Shown here piece by piece: positions 1-6,218 of a stretch of DNA of 6,526 nucleotides (position 1 is the stretch's first letter; each line of letters opens with the position of its first letter). This stretch comes from an uncultured Ignavibacteriales bacterium (GTDB lineage: Bacteria; Bacteroidota; Ignavibacteria; Ignavibacteriales; Ignavibacteriaceae), in contig CAIWTC010000638.1 in assembly GCA_903915485.1 (NCBI GenBank), positions 1 through 6,526 on the forward strand. The letters run 5' to 3'. Position numbers and translations under genes: made by a program. The notes beneath the pieces were generated by a model. The model saw only the letters and a program-made list of their open reading frames with translations, searched no databases and was not told the DNA's origin.

Positions 1-261
1 AGAGAAAATAATATAAGTGGCGAAATAAATACTTCACTTATTACTTTATACAACAACATGATTGATACTCAAGCTTCAAAGAGCAAAAAAAGTAATAATA
101 TTTTCAAGAATATGTTTGGGACTAAAAGCTCCAAGTCAGAGCATCACCACGACCCGGTGTTCTGTAAAAAAGAAATTTTGAAAATTAAAGAAGAAATTGA
201 GCAGATTATTGAAAAGTATAGTCGGGTTGATTCAGAGCGCTTCAGCTCTAATAGCGGATGA
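1..261 (+). CDS. C-terminal end of an unrecognised protein (5' partial)
   Basis: The reading frame is open from the first base of the window to a TGA at 259-261, so this is the last 86 residues of a protein starting upstream. The ATG at 58 is the first internal methionine and has no ribosome-binding site, so it is probably not the true start. The visible part is hydrophilic. A Ser/Lys/Asn-rich stretch (about residues 26-48 of the fragment) contains a His-His-His run. It is followed by a highly charged Lys/Glu/Ile segment that looks like a short amphipathic or coiled-coil helix, then a Ser-rich tail. No membrane segment, signal peptide or catalytic motif is visible. I do not recognise the family. 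It converges on the etf operon and is separated from it by a hairpin. Confidence 0.6.
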   Translation, partial: RENNISGEINTSLITLYNNMIDTQASKSKKSNNIFKNMFGTKSSKSEHHHDPVFCKKEILKIKEEIEQIIEKYSRVDSERFSSNSG

Positions 262-288
262 TTGGGAGAAAATAAATTCTCTCCCAAT
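261..288. terminator. Hairpin between convergent genes, possible bidirectional terminator
   Basis: A perfect 9-bp inverted repeat (ATTGGGAGA ... TCTCCCAAT) encloses a 10-nt A/T-rich loop. It starts on the last base of the stop codon of the left-edge gene and lies 17 bases beyond the end of the minus-strand operon at 306. Its position between two converging genes fits a terminator serving both directions. Neither side has a real T tract (the plus side continues ATCCTTTG), so it may instead act as a 3'-end stabiliser or need Rho. Confidence 0.5.
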
Positions 289-305
289 ATCCTTTGAGAA
301 ATGGA

Positions 306-518
306 TTAAAAATAGAAATCTATAACAGATACTTCTTCAGCCTCAGCATCCCTGCGCTTCAGATACGAAATAAAATCCTTCGCAATTACTTCTGTCTTTT
401 TTGATTTATACTTTTCGAGCAGTTCCTCTAATTGTTTATGATCAAAACTACTAAGCACATAGTGTTTTTCTTCATGATCATCAAAAAAACGATAAACTAT
501 TTTTCTCTGTTTTTTCAT
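306..518 (-). CDS. Small uncharacterised protein, last gene of the etf operon
   Basis: A 70-residue protein of unknown function. It is soluble, with no membrane segment, signal sequence or cysteine. A basic N-terminus (MKKQRK) is followed by a hydrophobic strand-like piece (IVYRFF). A charged Lys/Glu/Leu helix follows at about residues 26-42 and a second Lys/Arg/Glu-rich stretch at about 43-62, and it ends in an aromatic tail (VIDFYF). The strand-helix pattern suggests a small compact fold. An AGGA at 525-528 lies 6 bases before the ATG, a better ribosome-binding site than its upstream neighbours have, which supports a real gene. It starts 19 bases after the acyl-CoA dehydrogenase stop, so it is very probably co-transcribed with etfB-etfA-acd. 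An accessory role for the dehydrogenase or ETF is only guilt by association. Confidence 0.7.
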   Translation of the reverse strand: MKKQRKIVYRFFDDHEEKHYVLSSFDHKQLEELLEKYKSKKTEVIAKDFISYLKRRDAEAEEVSVIDFYF

Positions 519-537
519 TTGTTTTCCTACATAACTA

Positions 538-2259
538 TTAGATTAATATCGTATCAGAATGAAGAATGTCTGAATAAATTCCTGACATAATTAATTCTTT
601 ATTTTTTATTGCCTTAGCATGTGAGTCAAGAACAAACCTGCGGGCTGTAAACAAGCGCTTGCTGTCTTCATTAGCTTCTCTTAAAAGCAAACATCCGACA
701 TAAAGACTGCCGTACATTTCAACTAATTCTTTCATTGCAATGTCCTGATAACTTGTATCTTTTTTTGCTTTTATAAAGCTAAGACATTCGCTAAACACTT
801 CACGCATTTCTAAAAGATATTTCAATAAATCCTGAATACTTCCTTTATAATCTGCGCCTAACCATTTTCCGATATATTCGCCAACTGCATCATTAAGAAC
901 TCCGCCTGAAGCAGCAACTATCTGAAGTTGTGTGGTGCCTTCATATATGTTGGTAATTCTTGCATCTCTGAACAAGCGTTCAATACTAAACTCCTTCATA
1001 TATCCAGTTCCACCGTGAATCTGCATACCGTCGTAGGCTATTTTGTTAACGCCTTCAGTTAAGAAGAATTTAGTTAATGGAGTAAGGAAAGCAAGAATTC
1101 TTGATGCTTCTTTAAGCTTGTCATTCATTTCAGCTACAGATTTTTTCTCTGCTTTAAGTTTCTCTACTTCAATCTCGTACATTTCTTTTCTATCCAACCA
1201 AACGCAGGTATCATAGAAAAGCGAGCGGTGCGCTTCTAAAGTAGTTTTCATTTCGATGAGCATATTTGCAATAACCGGGAGATTATAAATCGGAGTTCCG
1301 AACTGTTCACGGGCTTTGGCATAATTCAATGCTTCCTCATAGGCTGCTTGCGCAATTCCTAATGATTGAGCACCTATACCTACTCTTGCACGGTTCATCA
1401 AATAGATTACATACTTAAGTAATCCAAATCTTCTCGAACCAACTAACTCAGCAGGAGTGTCATTGAACTGAAGTTCGCATGTCGGACTTCCATTAATTCC
1501 AAGTTTATGCTCGATTCTTCTTACGATGACAGTTTCATCTGCTTTACAAACAAGCATACTAAGTCCACGGGCATCTTTAGTACCAACTTCGGTTCGTGCT
1601 AAAACAAGGAGAACCTCGCCGTTACCATTAGTGATAAATCTTTTAACTCCGCGCAAGAACCAGTTACCTTTTTCATCCTGATAAGCAGAAAGTTTTACTG
1701 CCTGCAAATCAGAACCCGCATCAGGTTCAGTAAGTGCCATCGCACCGGTATATTCTCCGTTGCTGAACTTAGGCAGATACTTTTCTTTTTGTCCATCATC
1801 GCCAAATTGAGCGAGAGTTCTGGCAATATCCTGCAGACCATATATGTTCATCAATGAAGCATCCGCACGGGATATCATCTCTACTGACATCATATAAATA
1901 GTTGTAGGGAAATTTAATCCTTCGTATTCGCGGGGAATAATCATTCCCATCAGTTCTGCTTTTGCAAGAACTTCTAATGATTTCTGTGTTCCTTCAGCAT
2001 AAGTAACTTTACCATCATGGAAAGTTGCTCCTACTTCATCCACTGCAGCAGCAGTCGGGGCAATATAATTTGCGGCTAAATCGCCTGCCACTTCCAAAAT
2101 TTTGCGGTAATTTTCAATCGCATCCTCATAGTTAACAGGAGCGTAAGAATATTTCTCTGCTTGTTTATAATTATCTTCATAAAGACTAACGACTTCACGA
2201 ATATTTAATTTTTCGAAGTGGTATAATAAATCAGAATTATCTAAAAAATAATTTGGCAT
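538..2259 (-). CDS. Large (DmdC/FadE5-like) FAD-dependent acyl-CoA dehydrogenase
   Basis: A 573-residue flavoenzyme that should introduce an alpha,beta double bond into an acyl-CoA and hand the electrons to the ETF encoded just upstream. Domains in order: a short extra N-terminal segment (about 1-45), an N-terminal helical domain (about 45-170), a middle beta domain with the FAD/substrate motif TEPDAGSDL at 177-185, and a C-terminal helical domain from about 285. That domain carries AREQFGTPI at 316-324, QIHGGTGYM at 413-421 and IYEGTTQ at 438-444, where Glu440 aligns with the catalytic base of medium-chain acyl-CoA dehydrogenase (YEGT). A charged insert at about 355-388 and a roughly 110-residue C-terminal extension make it longer than the usual 380-residue enzymes. 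They place it with the ~580-600-residue class that includes DmdC and FadE5. The substrate cannot be read from sequence. The ATG lies 4 bases after the etfA stop. Confidence 0.93.
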   Translation of the reverse strand: MPNYFLDNSDLLYHFEKLNIREVVSLYEDNYKQAEKYSYAPVNYEDAIENYRKILEVAGDLAANYIAPTAAAVDEVGATFHDGKVTYAEGTQKSLEVLAKAELMGMIIPREYEGLNFPTTIYMMSVEMISRADASLMNIYGLQDIARTLAQFGDDGQKEKYLPKFSNGEYTGAMALTEPDAGSDLQAVKLSAYQDEKGNWFLRGVKRFITNGNGEVLLVLARTEVGTKDARGLSMLVCKADETVIVRRIEHKLGINGSPTCELQFNDTPAELVGSRRFGLLKYVIYLMNRARVGIGAQSLGIAQAAYEEALNYAKAREQFGTPIYNLPVIANMLIEMKTTLEAHRSLFYDTCVWLDRKEMYEIEVEKLKAEKKSVAEMNDKLKEASRILAFLTPLTKFFLTEGVNKIAYDGMQIHGGTGYMKEFSIERLFRDARITNIYEGTTQLQIVAASGGVLNDAVGEYIGKWLGADYKGSIQDLLKYLLEMREVFSECLSFIKAKKDTSYQDIAMKELVEMYGSLYVGCLLLREANEDSKRLFTARRFVLDSHAKAIKNKELIMSGIYSDILHSDTILI

Positions 2260-2263
2260 AATA

Positions 2264-3289
2264 TCATCTCAACTTTTGCTTAAACACATTGATAAATAAA
2301 GGAAGGATTTGTGAAGCATCTCCAACAATTCCATAATGAGCAACACTGAAAATAGGTGCATCAGGGTCGCTGTTGATTGCAATAATCTTATTGGATTCCT
2401 GCATACCGGCACGATGCTGAATTGCTCCTGAGATTCCGACAGCTATATACAATTTAGGGCGAACAGTAACTCCGGTCTGACCTACTTGTCTGTCAGAGGT
2501 TACAAAGCCTGCATCAACCGCAGCACGGCTTCCTGCAACTTCGCCGCCTATTGTAGCAGCCAACTCATGAATCAAACGGAAATTCTCCTTAGTAACAAGT
2601 CCGTATCCGCCTGCAACAATAATCGGAGCGCCTTTAAGATTTACTTTATTTTCTTTGCGGTGCTGTTCAATTATTTCAATTATTGAATCAGTATCATTCG
2701 AAAGAAACGGAACTCGTGTAATTTTTCCTGCCACTGGAGTTTCTAGTGGATCCATACGCATAACTCCCTCTCTGACAGTTGCCATCTGAGTAGCAACATC
2801 AGGAGAAATAATTGTTGCGATGATATTTCCACCAAATGCCGGACGAATCTGAAGCAGAAGATTTTTATAATCTTTTCGCAGATACTTTACATCAGAAATC
2901 TGTAAGTCGGTACAGTCGGCAGTCAATCCGCTTTTTGAGTGAGAAGCAACTCTAGGAGCCAAATCTCGACCTACTATTGATGCTCCAAACAAAAATATTC
3001 CCGGCTGATGTTCATCAACAAGCGAGGTTAGAATTCTGCTATAAGGCATCGTGCGGTACTGTGATAAAAATTCATCTTCTATTAAGTATGATTCCTCAAC
3101 ACCAAACCGGAATGTTTCAATTGCAAGGTTTTCAACTTTATCACCAATTACAACTGACTTTAATTTCCCGTTAAGTATTTCGGCTAATTTTCTTCCTTTA
3201 GATAAAAGTTCAAAGCTGACATCGGATGCTTTTCCGTTATGCTGCTCAATGAATACCCAAACATCATTATTTCTTTCCATAATTCTCAT
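2264..3289 (-). CDS. etfA: Electron transfer flavoprotein, alpha subunit
   Basis: The 341-residue FAD-carrying subunit of EtfAB, the soluble carrier that accepts electrons from acyl-CoA dehydrogenase. The N-terminal domain (about 8-190) contains GLTADCT at 121-127 and RPAFGGNIIATI at 149-160, typical of ETFs from anaerobes. The C-terminal FAD domain (about 219-341) contains GSRAAVDAGF at 253-262, QVGQTG at 268-273, GISGAIQH at 285-292, AINSDPDAPIF at 304-314 and GIVGD at 320-324. Arg255, Thr272, His292, Asn306 and Asp324 match human alpha Arg249, Thr266, His286, Asn300 and Asp318 with a constant offset of 6. Two familiar positions differ: GGYG at 227-230 where GGRG is usual, and VAHYG at 316-320 where VADYG is usual. 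The start overlaps the etfB stop as ATGA, implying translational coupling. Met4 (3278-3280), preceded by GGATGAG, is an equally possible start. Confidence 0.96.
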   Translation of the reverse strand: MRIMERNNDVWVFIEQHNGKASDVSFELLSKGRKLAEILNGKLKSVVIGDKVENLAIETFRFGVEESYLIEDEFLSQYRTMPYSRILTSLVDEHQPGIFLFGASIVGRDLAPRVASHSKSGLTADCTDLQISDVKYLRKDYKNLLLQIRPAFGGNIIATIISPDVATQMATVREGVMRMDPLETPVAGKITRVPFLSNDTDSIIEIIEQHRKENKVNLKGAPIIVAGGYGLVTKENFRLIHELAATIGGEVAGSRAAVDAGFVTSDRQVGQTGVTVRPKLYIAVGISGAIQHRAGMQESNKIIAINSDPDAPIFSVAHYGIVGDASQILPLFINVFKQKLR

Positions 3290-4176
3290 CCAAAAATGTG
3301 ATCAACCATTAACTTATCAATTAAATCTCCAATGCCGGCCTTTGAAGGCTCAAACATATCATGTTTACCGCCGCCGAGAACAACAGATTCAACTTTGTGA
3401 ACCTTTGTAGGCGAACCGGCAACTCCACAGCGCTCGACATCCAATTTAAGATCATCCATAGTAAGAGTTTTGATATACAATTTCTTTGCTATGTATTCTT
3501 CTTTTAATTGATCAATGTACAACAATGAATTTCCTTCGGTCATTTTCTCTAACTCTAAAAGTGTTTTAGCATTTTTATAAGTCATGATTCTACGGGCCTT
3601 GTATGGTCTTGGGGAAACAGCATCTTTAAGTACTGTAACCAATACAGGTAATTTAGAACTGAGAATCTCGTATCCGCCTTCAATTTTTCGCTTAGCGGTC
3701 AGTTTTCCGTTCTCAACTTTAATAATTTCTTCGGTATAAGTTATTTGAGGCAAATTTAGCTTCTCGGCAGTTTGAGGACCTACCTGAGCAGTGTCACCAT
3801 CAATTGCCTGTCTTCCGGCAAAGATAATGTCATAGTCGCCAATTTTGTTGATTGCCTCTGAAAGCACATAGGAAGTTGCCAAGGTATCAGCACCGGCAAA
3901 TTTTCTATCGCTGATTAAAATTGCTTCATCAGCGCCCATATACAGACATTCCCGAAGGACATCTGAAGCGCGGGGAGGTCCCATCGTTACAACAGTCACC
4001 CTGCCGCCGTGCGTATCCTGCACCTGCAAAGCCAATTCAAGAGCGACTCTATCTTCGTGGTTGAAGATAGCGGGTAATAATGCCCGGTTGACTGTTCCGT
4101 CATCCTTCATCACCTGTCCGGAGATATTAGCGGTGTCGGGAACTTGTTTCACCATAACTATGCTATTTATTGCCAT
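3286..4176 (-). CDS. etfB: Electron transfer flavoprotein, beta subunit (FAD-type signature, long form)
   Basis: The 296-residue beta subunit of ETF and first gene of the operon. Evidence: the N-terminal VKQVPD at 9-14, the nucleotide-binding region with GRQAIDGDTAQVGPQ at 121-135, and GSPTKVHKV at 254-262. DGDTAQVGP is the form found in ETFs that bind a second FAD in the beta subunit, including bifurcating ones. Human and Paracoccus ETFs, which bind AMP, have DxDxNxTGQM there. The protein is some 30-40 residues longer than the usual 250-265. Much of the excess is a charged segment at about 203-232, just after PRPYKARRIM (189-198), which occupies the place of the partner-recognition loop. The first ATG gives only two or three extra residues over typical EtfB N-termini. 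No good ribosome-binding site precedes it (CAAAGATAAT). It overlaps etfA by 4 bases. Confidence 0.95.
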   Translation of the reverse strand: MAINSIVMVKQVPDTANISGQVMKDDGTVNRALLPAIFNHEDRVALELALQVQDTHGGRVTVVTMGPPRASDVLRECLYMGADEAILISDRKFAGADTLATSYVLSEAINKIGDYDIIFAGRQAIDGDTAQVGPQTAEKLNLPQITYTEEIIKVENGKLTAKRKIEGGYEILSSKLPVLVTVLKDAVSPRPYKARRIMTYKNAKTLLELEKMTEGNSLLYIDQLKEEYIAKKLYIKTLTMDDLKLDVERCGVAGSPTKVHKVESVVLGGGKHDMFEPSKAGIGDLIDKLMVDHIFG

Positions 4177-4231
4177 ATTATCTTTGATTTGTTAGTAAAT
4201 ACATAAGTTGTTAATTATCAAATTTTGTGCC

Positions 4232-4261
4232 TTGACAAAAGCTTGATTTTCCTTTTATTTT
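4232..4261 (+). promoter_or_regulatory. Possible sigma-70-type promoter for the DUF72 gene
   Basis: A perfect -35 hexamer TTGACA (4232-4237) is followed after 18 bases by TATTTT (4256-4261), matching TATAAT at four of six positions. An alternative start could use the extended -10 element TGCTATATT at 4271-4279. Either would give a leader of about 90-110 bases containing the inverted repeat at 4320-4338. In such A+T-rich DNA, chance matches are common. Confidence 0.33.
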
Positions 4262-4319
4262 AGCCTATTTTGCTATATTCTTAGAGTAAAATCAGTTTTT
4301 ATTCTCATTTTTAAGAAGA

Positions 4320-4347
4320 ACTTTCTATTTTAGAAAGTACTTTTTTT
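4320..4347 (+). promoter_or_regulatory. Inverted repeat with T run in the DUF72 leader (attenuator or operator)
   Basis: A perfect 8-bp inverted repeat, ACTTTCTA-TTT-TAGAAAGT (4320-4338), is followed by AC and seven T (4341-4347). As RNA it forms a tight hairpin that can be extended outward past one A-A mismatch by pairing GAAGAA-side bases (4313-4318) with CTTTTT, the shape of an intrinsic terminator. It sits only 27 bases before the DUF72 start codon, so it could be a leader attenuator. The stem has only two G-C pairs, so it could equally be a DNA operator for a dimeric repressor. Confidence 0.42.
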
Positions 4348-4373
4348 CATTTAATATAAATATTTACAATTAT

Positions 4374-5243
4374 ATGCTCAGAATCGGTACATGCAGCTGG
4401 AAATATGACAGTTGGGAAGGATTAGTTTATTCAGACAAAAAAGGGATCAACTTCCTTCGCGAATATTCAGCAATTTACAATACGGTTGAAATCGACCAGT
4501 GGTTTTGGTCGCTTCATGGTATAAATAATATCACACTCCCACAAAAAGATACAGTTTTGGAATATAATAATTCCGTCCCTGAAGAGTTCAAATTTACGAT
4601 AAAAATTCCAAATAGCATTACTCTAACTCACCAATATTTGAAAAACAAAGGCACTGATTTAACTGCGAATCCTCATTTTTTGAGTCCGGATTTATTTAAT
4701 GCCTTCTTCGATTCCATCGAACCGCTCCATTCAAAAATTGGCGCTTTAATGTTTCAGTTTGAATACTTGAATAAATCAAAGATGGGTTCAGTTCAGGAGT
4801 TTATCGAAAAATTTGAGGCGTTTACCGAGAGAATCAATCCTGAAGCGCGTAAAAAACTTGCAGTAGAAATAAGAAACCCGAATTATTTAGTAAAACCGTT
4901 TTTTGACTACCAGTGTAAAGAAAACATTGGATCTGTTCTTCTGGAAGGTTACTATATGCCGCCTGTCTGGGAAACATTCTCAAAATTCAGAGAGCAATTA
5001 ATTTCGCCGCTAATCATTAGACTGCACGGTCCAAACAGAAAAGAAATTGAAACTGCATCTAACGGTAAATGGAATAAAATTCTTGAACCAAAAGATGAAG
5101 CGTTGGCAAAAGTTAGTTTGATGATTGAGTACTTTAAGCAGAAGAACACAGATGTATATGTAAATGTAAACAATCACTTTGAAGGTTCGGCACCTCTGAC
5201 AATTGAAAGACTACAAAACCAACTTAAGTCACTATCGACTTAG
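4374..5243 (+). CDS. DUF72 / YecE-family TIM-barrel protein
   Basis: A 289-residue protein of the widespread but poorly characterised DUF72 (YecE) family, whose members adopt a TIM-barrel fold; no reaction is established that I can name. Family landmarks in order: IGTCSW at 4-9, NTVEIDQWFW at 36-45, FKFTIKIP at 72-79, LMFQFE at 125-130, AVEIRNP at 163-169, RLHGP at 216-220, and the C-terminal VNNHFEGSAP at 265-274. Length is normal for the family, with no signal peptide or membrane segment, so it should be cytoplasmic. The first ATG is the right start because IGT normally begins within a few residues of the N-terminus. No Shine-Dalgarno sequence precedes it (TATTTACAATTAT). It diverges from the etf operon and its last 12 bases overlap the 3' end of the opposing glycosyltransferase gene. 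Confidence 0.9.
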   Translation: MLRIGTCSWKYDSWEGLVYSDKKGINFLREYSAIYNTVEIDQWFWSLHGINNITLPQKDTVLEYNNSVPEEFKFTIKIPNSITLTHQYLKNKGTDLTANPHFLSPDLFNAFFDSIEPLHSKIGALMFQFEYLNKSKMGSVQEFIEKFEAFTERINPEARKKLAVEIRNPNYLVKPFFDYQCKENIGSVLLEGYYMPPVWETFSKFREQLISPLIIRLHGPNRKEIETASNGKWNKILEPKDEALAKVSLMIEYFKQKNTDVYVNVNNHFEGSAPLTIERLQNQLKSLST

Positions 5244-6218
5244 AATGTCTTCCAGTTTATAGATATGATAAACACCCTTTAGTTTTCTATAGATAAATAA
5301 GATAGGCGTCTTCCAATTAACTTTTTGCTGAATTAGTCCATGCGGGTCAATGCCGGAAAGTTTTTTCTGGATTCTCTTCTTCATATCCTCAAGCGCAATT
5401 AGATATGGTTTGTAAATTAGACTTATAACATTGTTACTTAAATCCCTTCGACCGAATTCAACCATTCCGCCTGAAAGAAGTCTCAAGTAATGGAAGTGAT
5501 AAAATACTAATTCGAAATCTCTGCGGGTAGCATTGTCGGTACAAAATAATTTTCCGTCTTCATTTATAATGGTGTACTGCTGAACATTCCAGGCAGCAAC
5601 ACCACCGCCAAGATGATTGAGAGAATGCACTCCATCGAATTTCATTTCCCAGTCATTGAGGTATCCCTGATCACCGAATTTTCCCTCTTCATGTCTGTCA
5701 AAGCACCATTCCAAGCATCTCTCTCGCCACCATTTTAACGCCATCATACCGCGTTCATCATTTTTAATAGTAACAAACTGTACACAGAACTTACCGTTCT
5801 TTTCATCGAGAGCATACTGCTCAGAGTACCGATGTTCAGTTAATAAAATTGAGCGTTTACCCATCTCAGCAAAAAACGGCTCGGGAGAAGAATAAAAATA
5901 AAGATCTGCGTCGATGTAGGTGCAATTATCTAATGAGTAATGTTCGATACAGTACAAAATTGTTGATGGTGTGCAAGTCCAACAGTATTCCGCAACAGAA
6001 CGCGTACTTTTTATCTCAAGTAATTTTTCATCCTCAAACTCTTTGAGCGAAATTACTGTTACGAATTCAAGTTTTTCCCCAATTAGATAATCATAACATA
6101 CCGAATCAAAAGCGAATATGTAAAGATGAAAATCTGTACTTACGCTTTTTAATGATTCGTACATCACCATTCCACGCGAAAGAAAATTTGAATCAAACAG
6201 AGTGCAATAATTTCTCAT
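5232..6218 (-). CDS. GT-A-type (family 8-like) glycosyltransferase
   Basis: A 328-residue putative cytoplasmic or membrane-associated sugar transferase. The N-terminus (NYCTLFDSNFLSRG, 3-16) is the nucleotide-sugar-binding first strand of a GT-A fold. YIDADLYFYS at 101-110 carries the metal-binding DxD motif (Asp103, Asp105). WTCTPS at 80-85, FGDQGYLNDW at 181-190 (Asp183-Gln184, as in family 8 enzymes), HLGGGVAAWN at 202-211 and FYHFHYL at 239-245 are further conserved-looking blocks. A basic, amphipathic C-terminal tail (about 275-328) may contact the membrane. No transmembrane segment is evident. Donor and acceptor are unknown. AGGA five bases before the ATG is a good ribosome-binding site. 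The start overlaps the preceding gene's stop as ATGA, so the two are translationally coupled, probably in a surface-glycan cluster. The 3' end overlaps the DUF72 gene. Confidence 0.82.
   Translation of the reverse strand: MRNYCTLFDSNFLSRGMVMYESLKSVSTDFHLYIFAFDSVCYDYLIGEKLEFVTVISLKEFEDEKLLEIKSTRSVAEYCWTCTPSTILYCIEHYSLDNCTYIDADLYFYSSPEPFFAEMGKRSILLTEHRYSEQYALDEKNGKFCVQFVTIKNDERGMMALKWWRERCLEWCFDRHEEGKFGDQGYLNDWEMKFDGVHSLNHLGGGVAAWNVQQYTIINEDGKLFCTDNATRRDFELVFYHFHYLRLLSGGMVEFGRRDLSNNVISLIYKPYLIALEDMKKRIQKKLSGIDPHGLIQQKVNWKTPILFIYRKLKGVYHIYKLEDILSR

Larger units (their letters stand above)
4177..4373. other. Divergent intergenic regulatory region, etfB / DUF72 gene
   Basis: This 197-base, very A+T-rich gap is the only long non-coding stretch in the window and must hold the promoters for both the leftward etf operon and the rightward DUF72 gene. 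On the plus strand it contains a TTGACA, an extended -10-like TGCTATATT (4271-4279), and an inverted repeat plus T run, with the main elements listed separately. On the minus strand the best candidate is a weak TTTTGT/TAATTA pair about 17 bases apart, near 4241-4213. No riboswitch or small RNA could be recognised. Confidence 0.6.

Noticed and set aside
58..261. The ATG at 58 as the start of a complete 67-residue gene
   Set aside because: The frame stays open to the window edge and no ribosome-binding site precedes this ATG, so a longer protein starting upstream is more likely.
2486..2686. 66-codon open frame on the plus strand
   Set aside because: It is antisense to the conserved FAD domain of etfA and explained by that gene's codon pattern.
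2977..3174. 65-codon open frame on the plus strand
   Set aside because: It is antisense to the N-terminal half of etfA, with no initiation signal or recognisable product.
3051..3410. 119-codon open frame on the plus strand
   Set aside because: It lies antisense across the etfA-etfB junction, has no ribosome-binding site and gives a low-complexity translation unlike any protein; both genes on the other strand have clear family motifs.
4179..4186. TATCTTTG, matching the Bacteroidota -7 element TAnnTTTG
   Set aside because: It points rightward from just in front of etfB, has no TTTG at the expected upstream distance, and is too far from the DUF72 gene to be a convincing promoter.
4952..5173. 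73-codon open frame on the minus strand
   Set aside because: It is antisense to conserved DUF72 motifs (RLHGP, VNNHFEG).
5849..6046. 65-codon open frame on the plus strand
   Set aside because: It is antisense to the DxD region of the glycosyltransferase and has no supporting signal.
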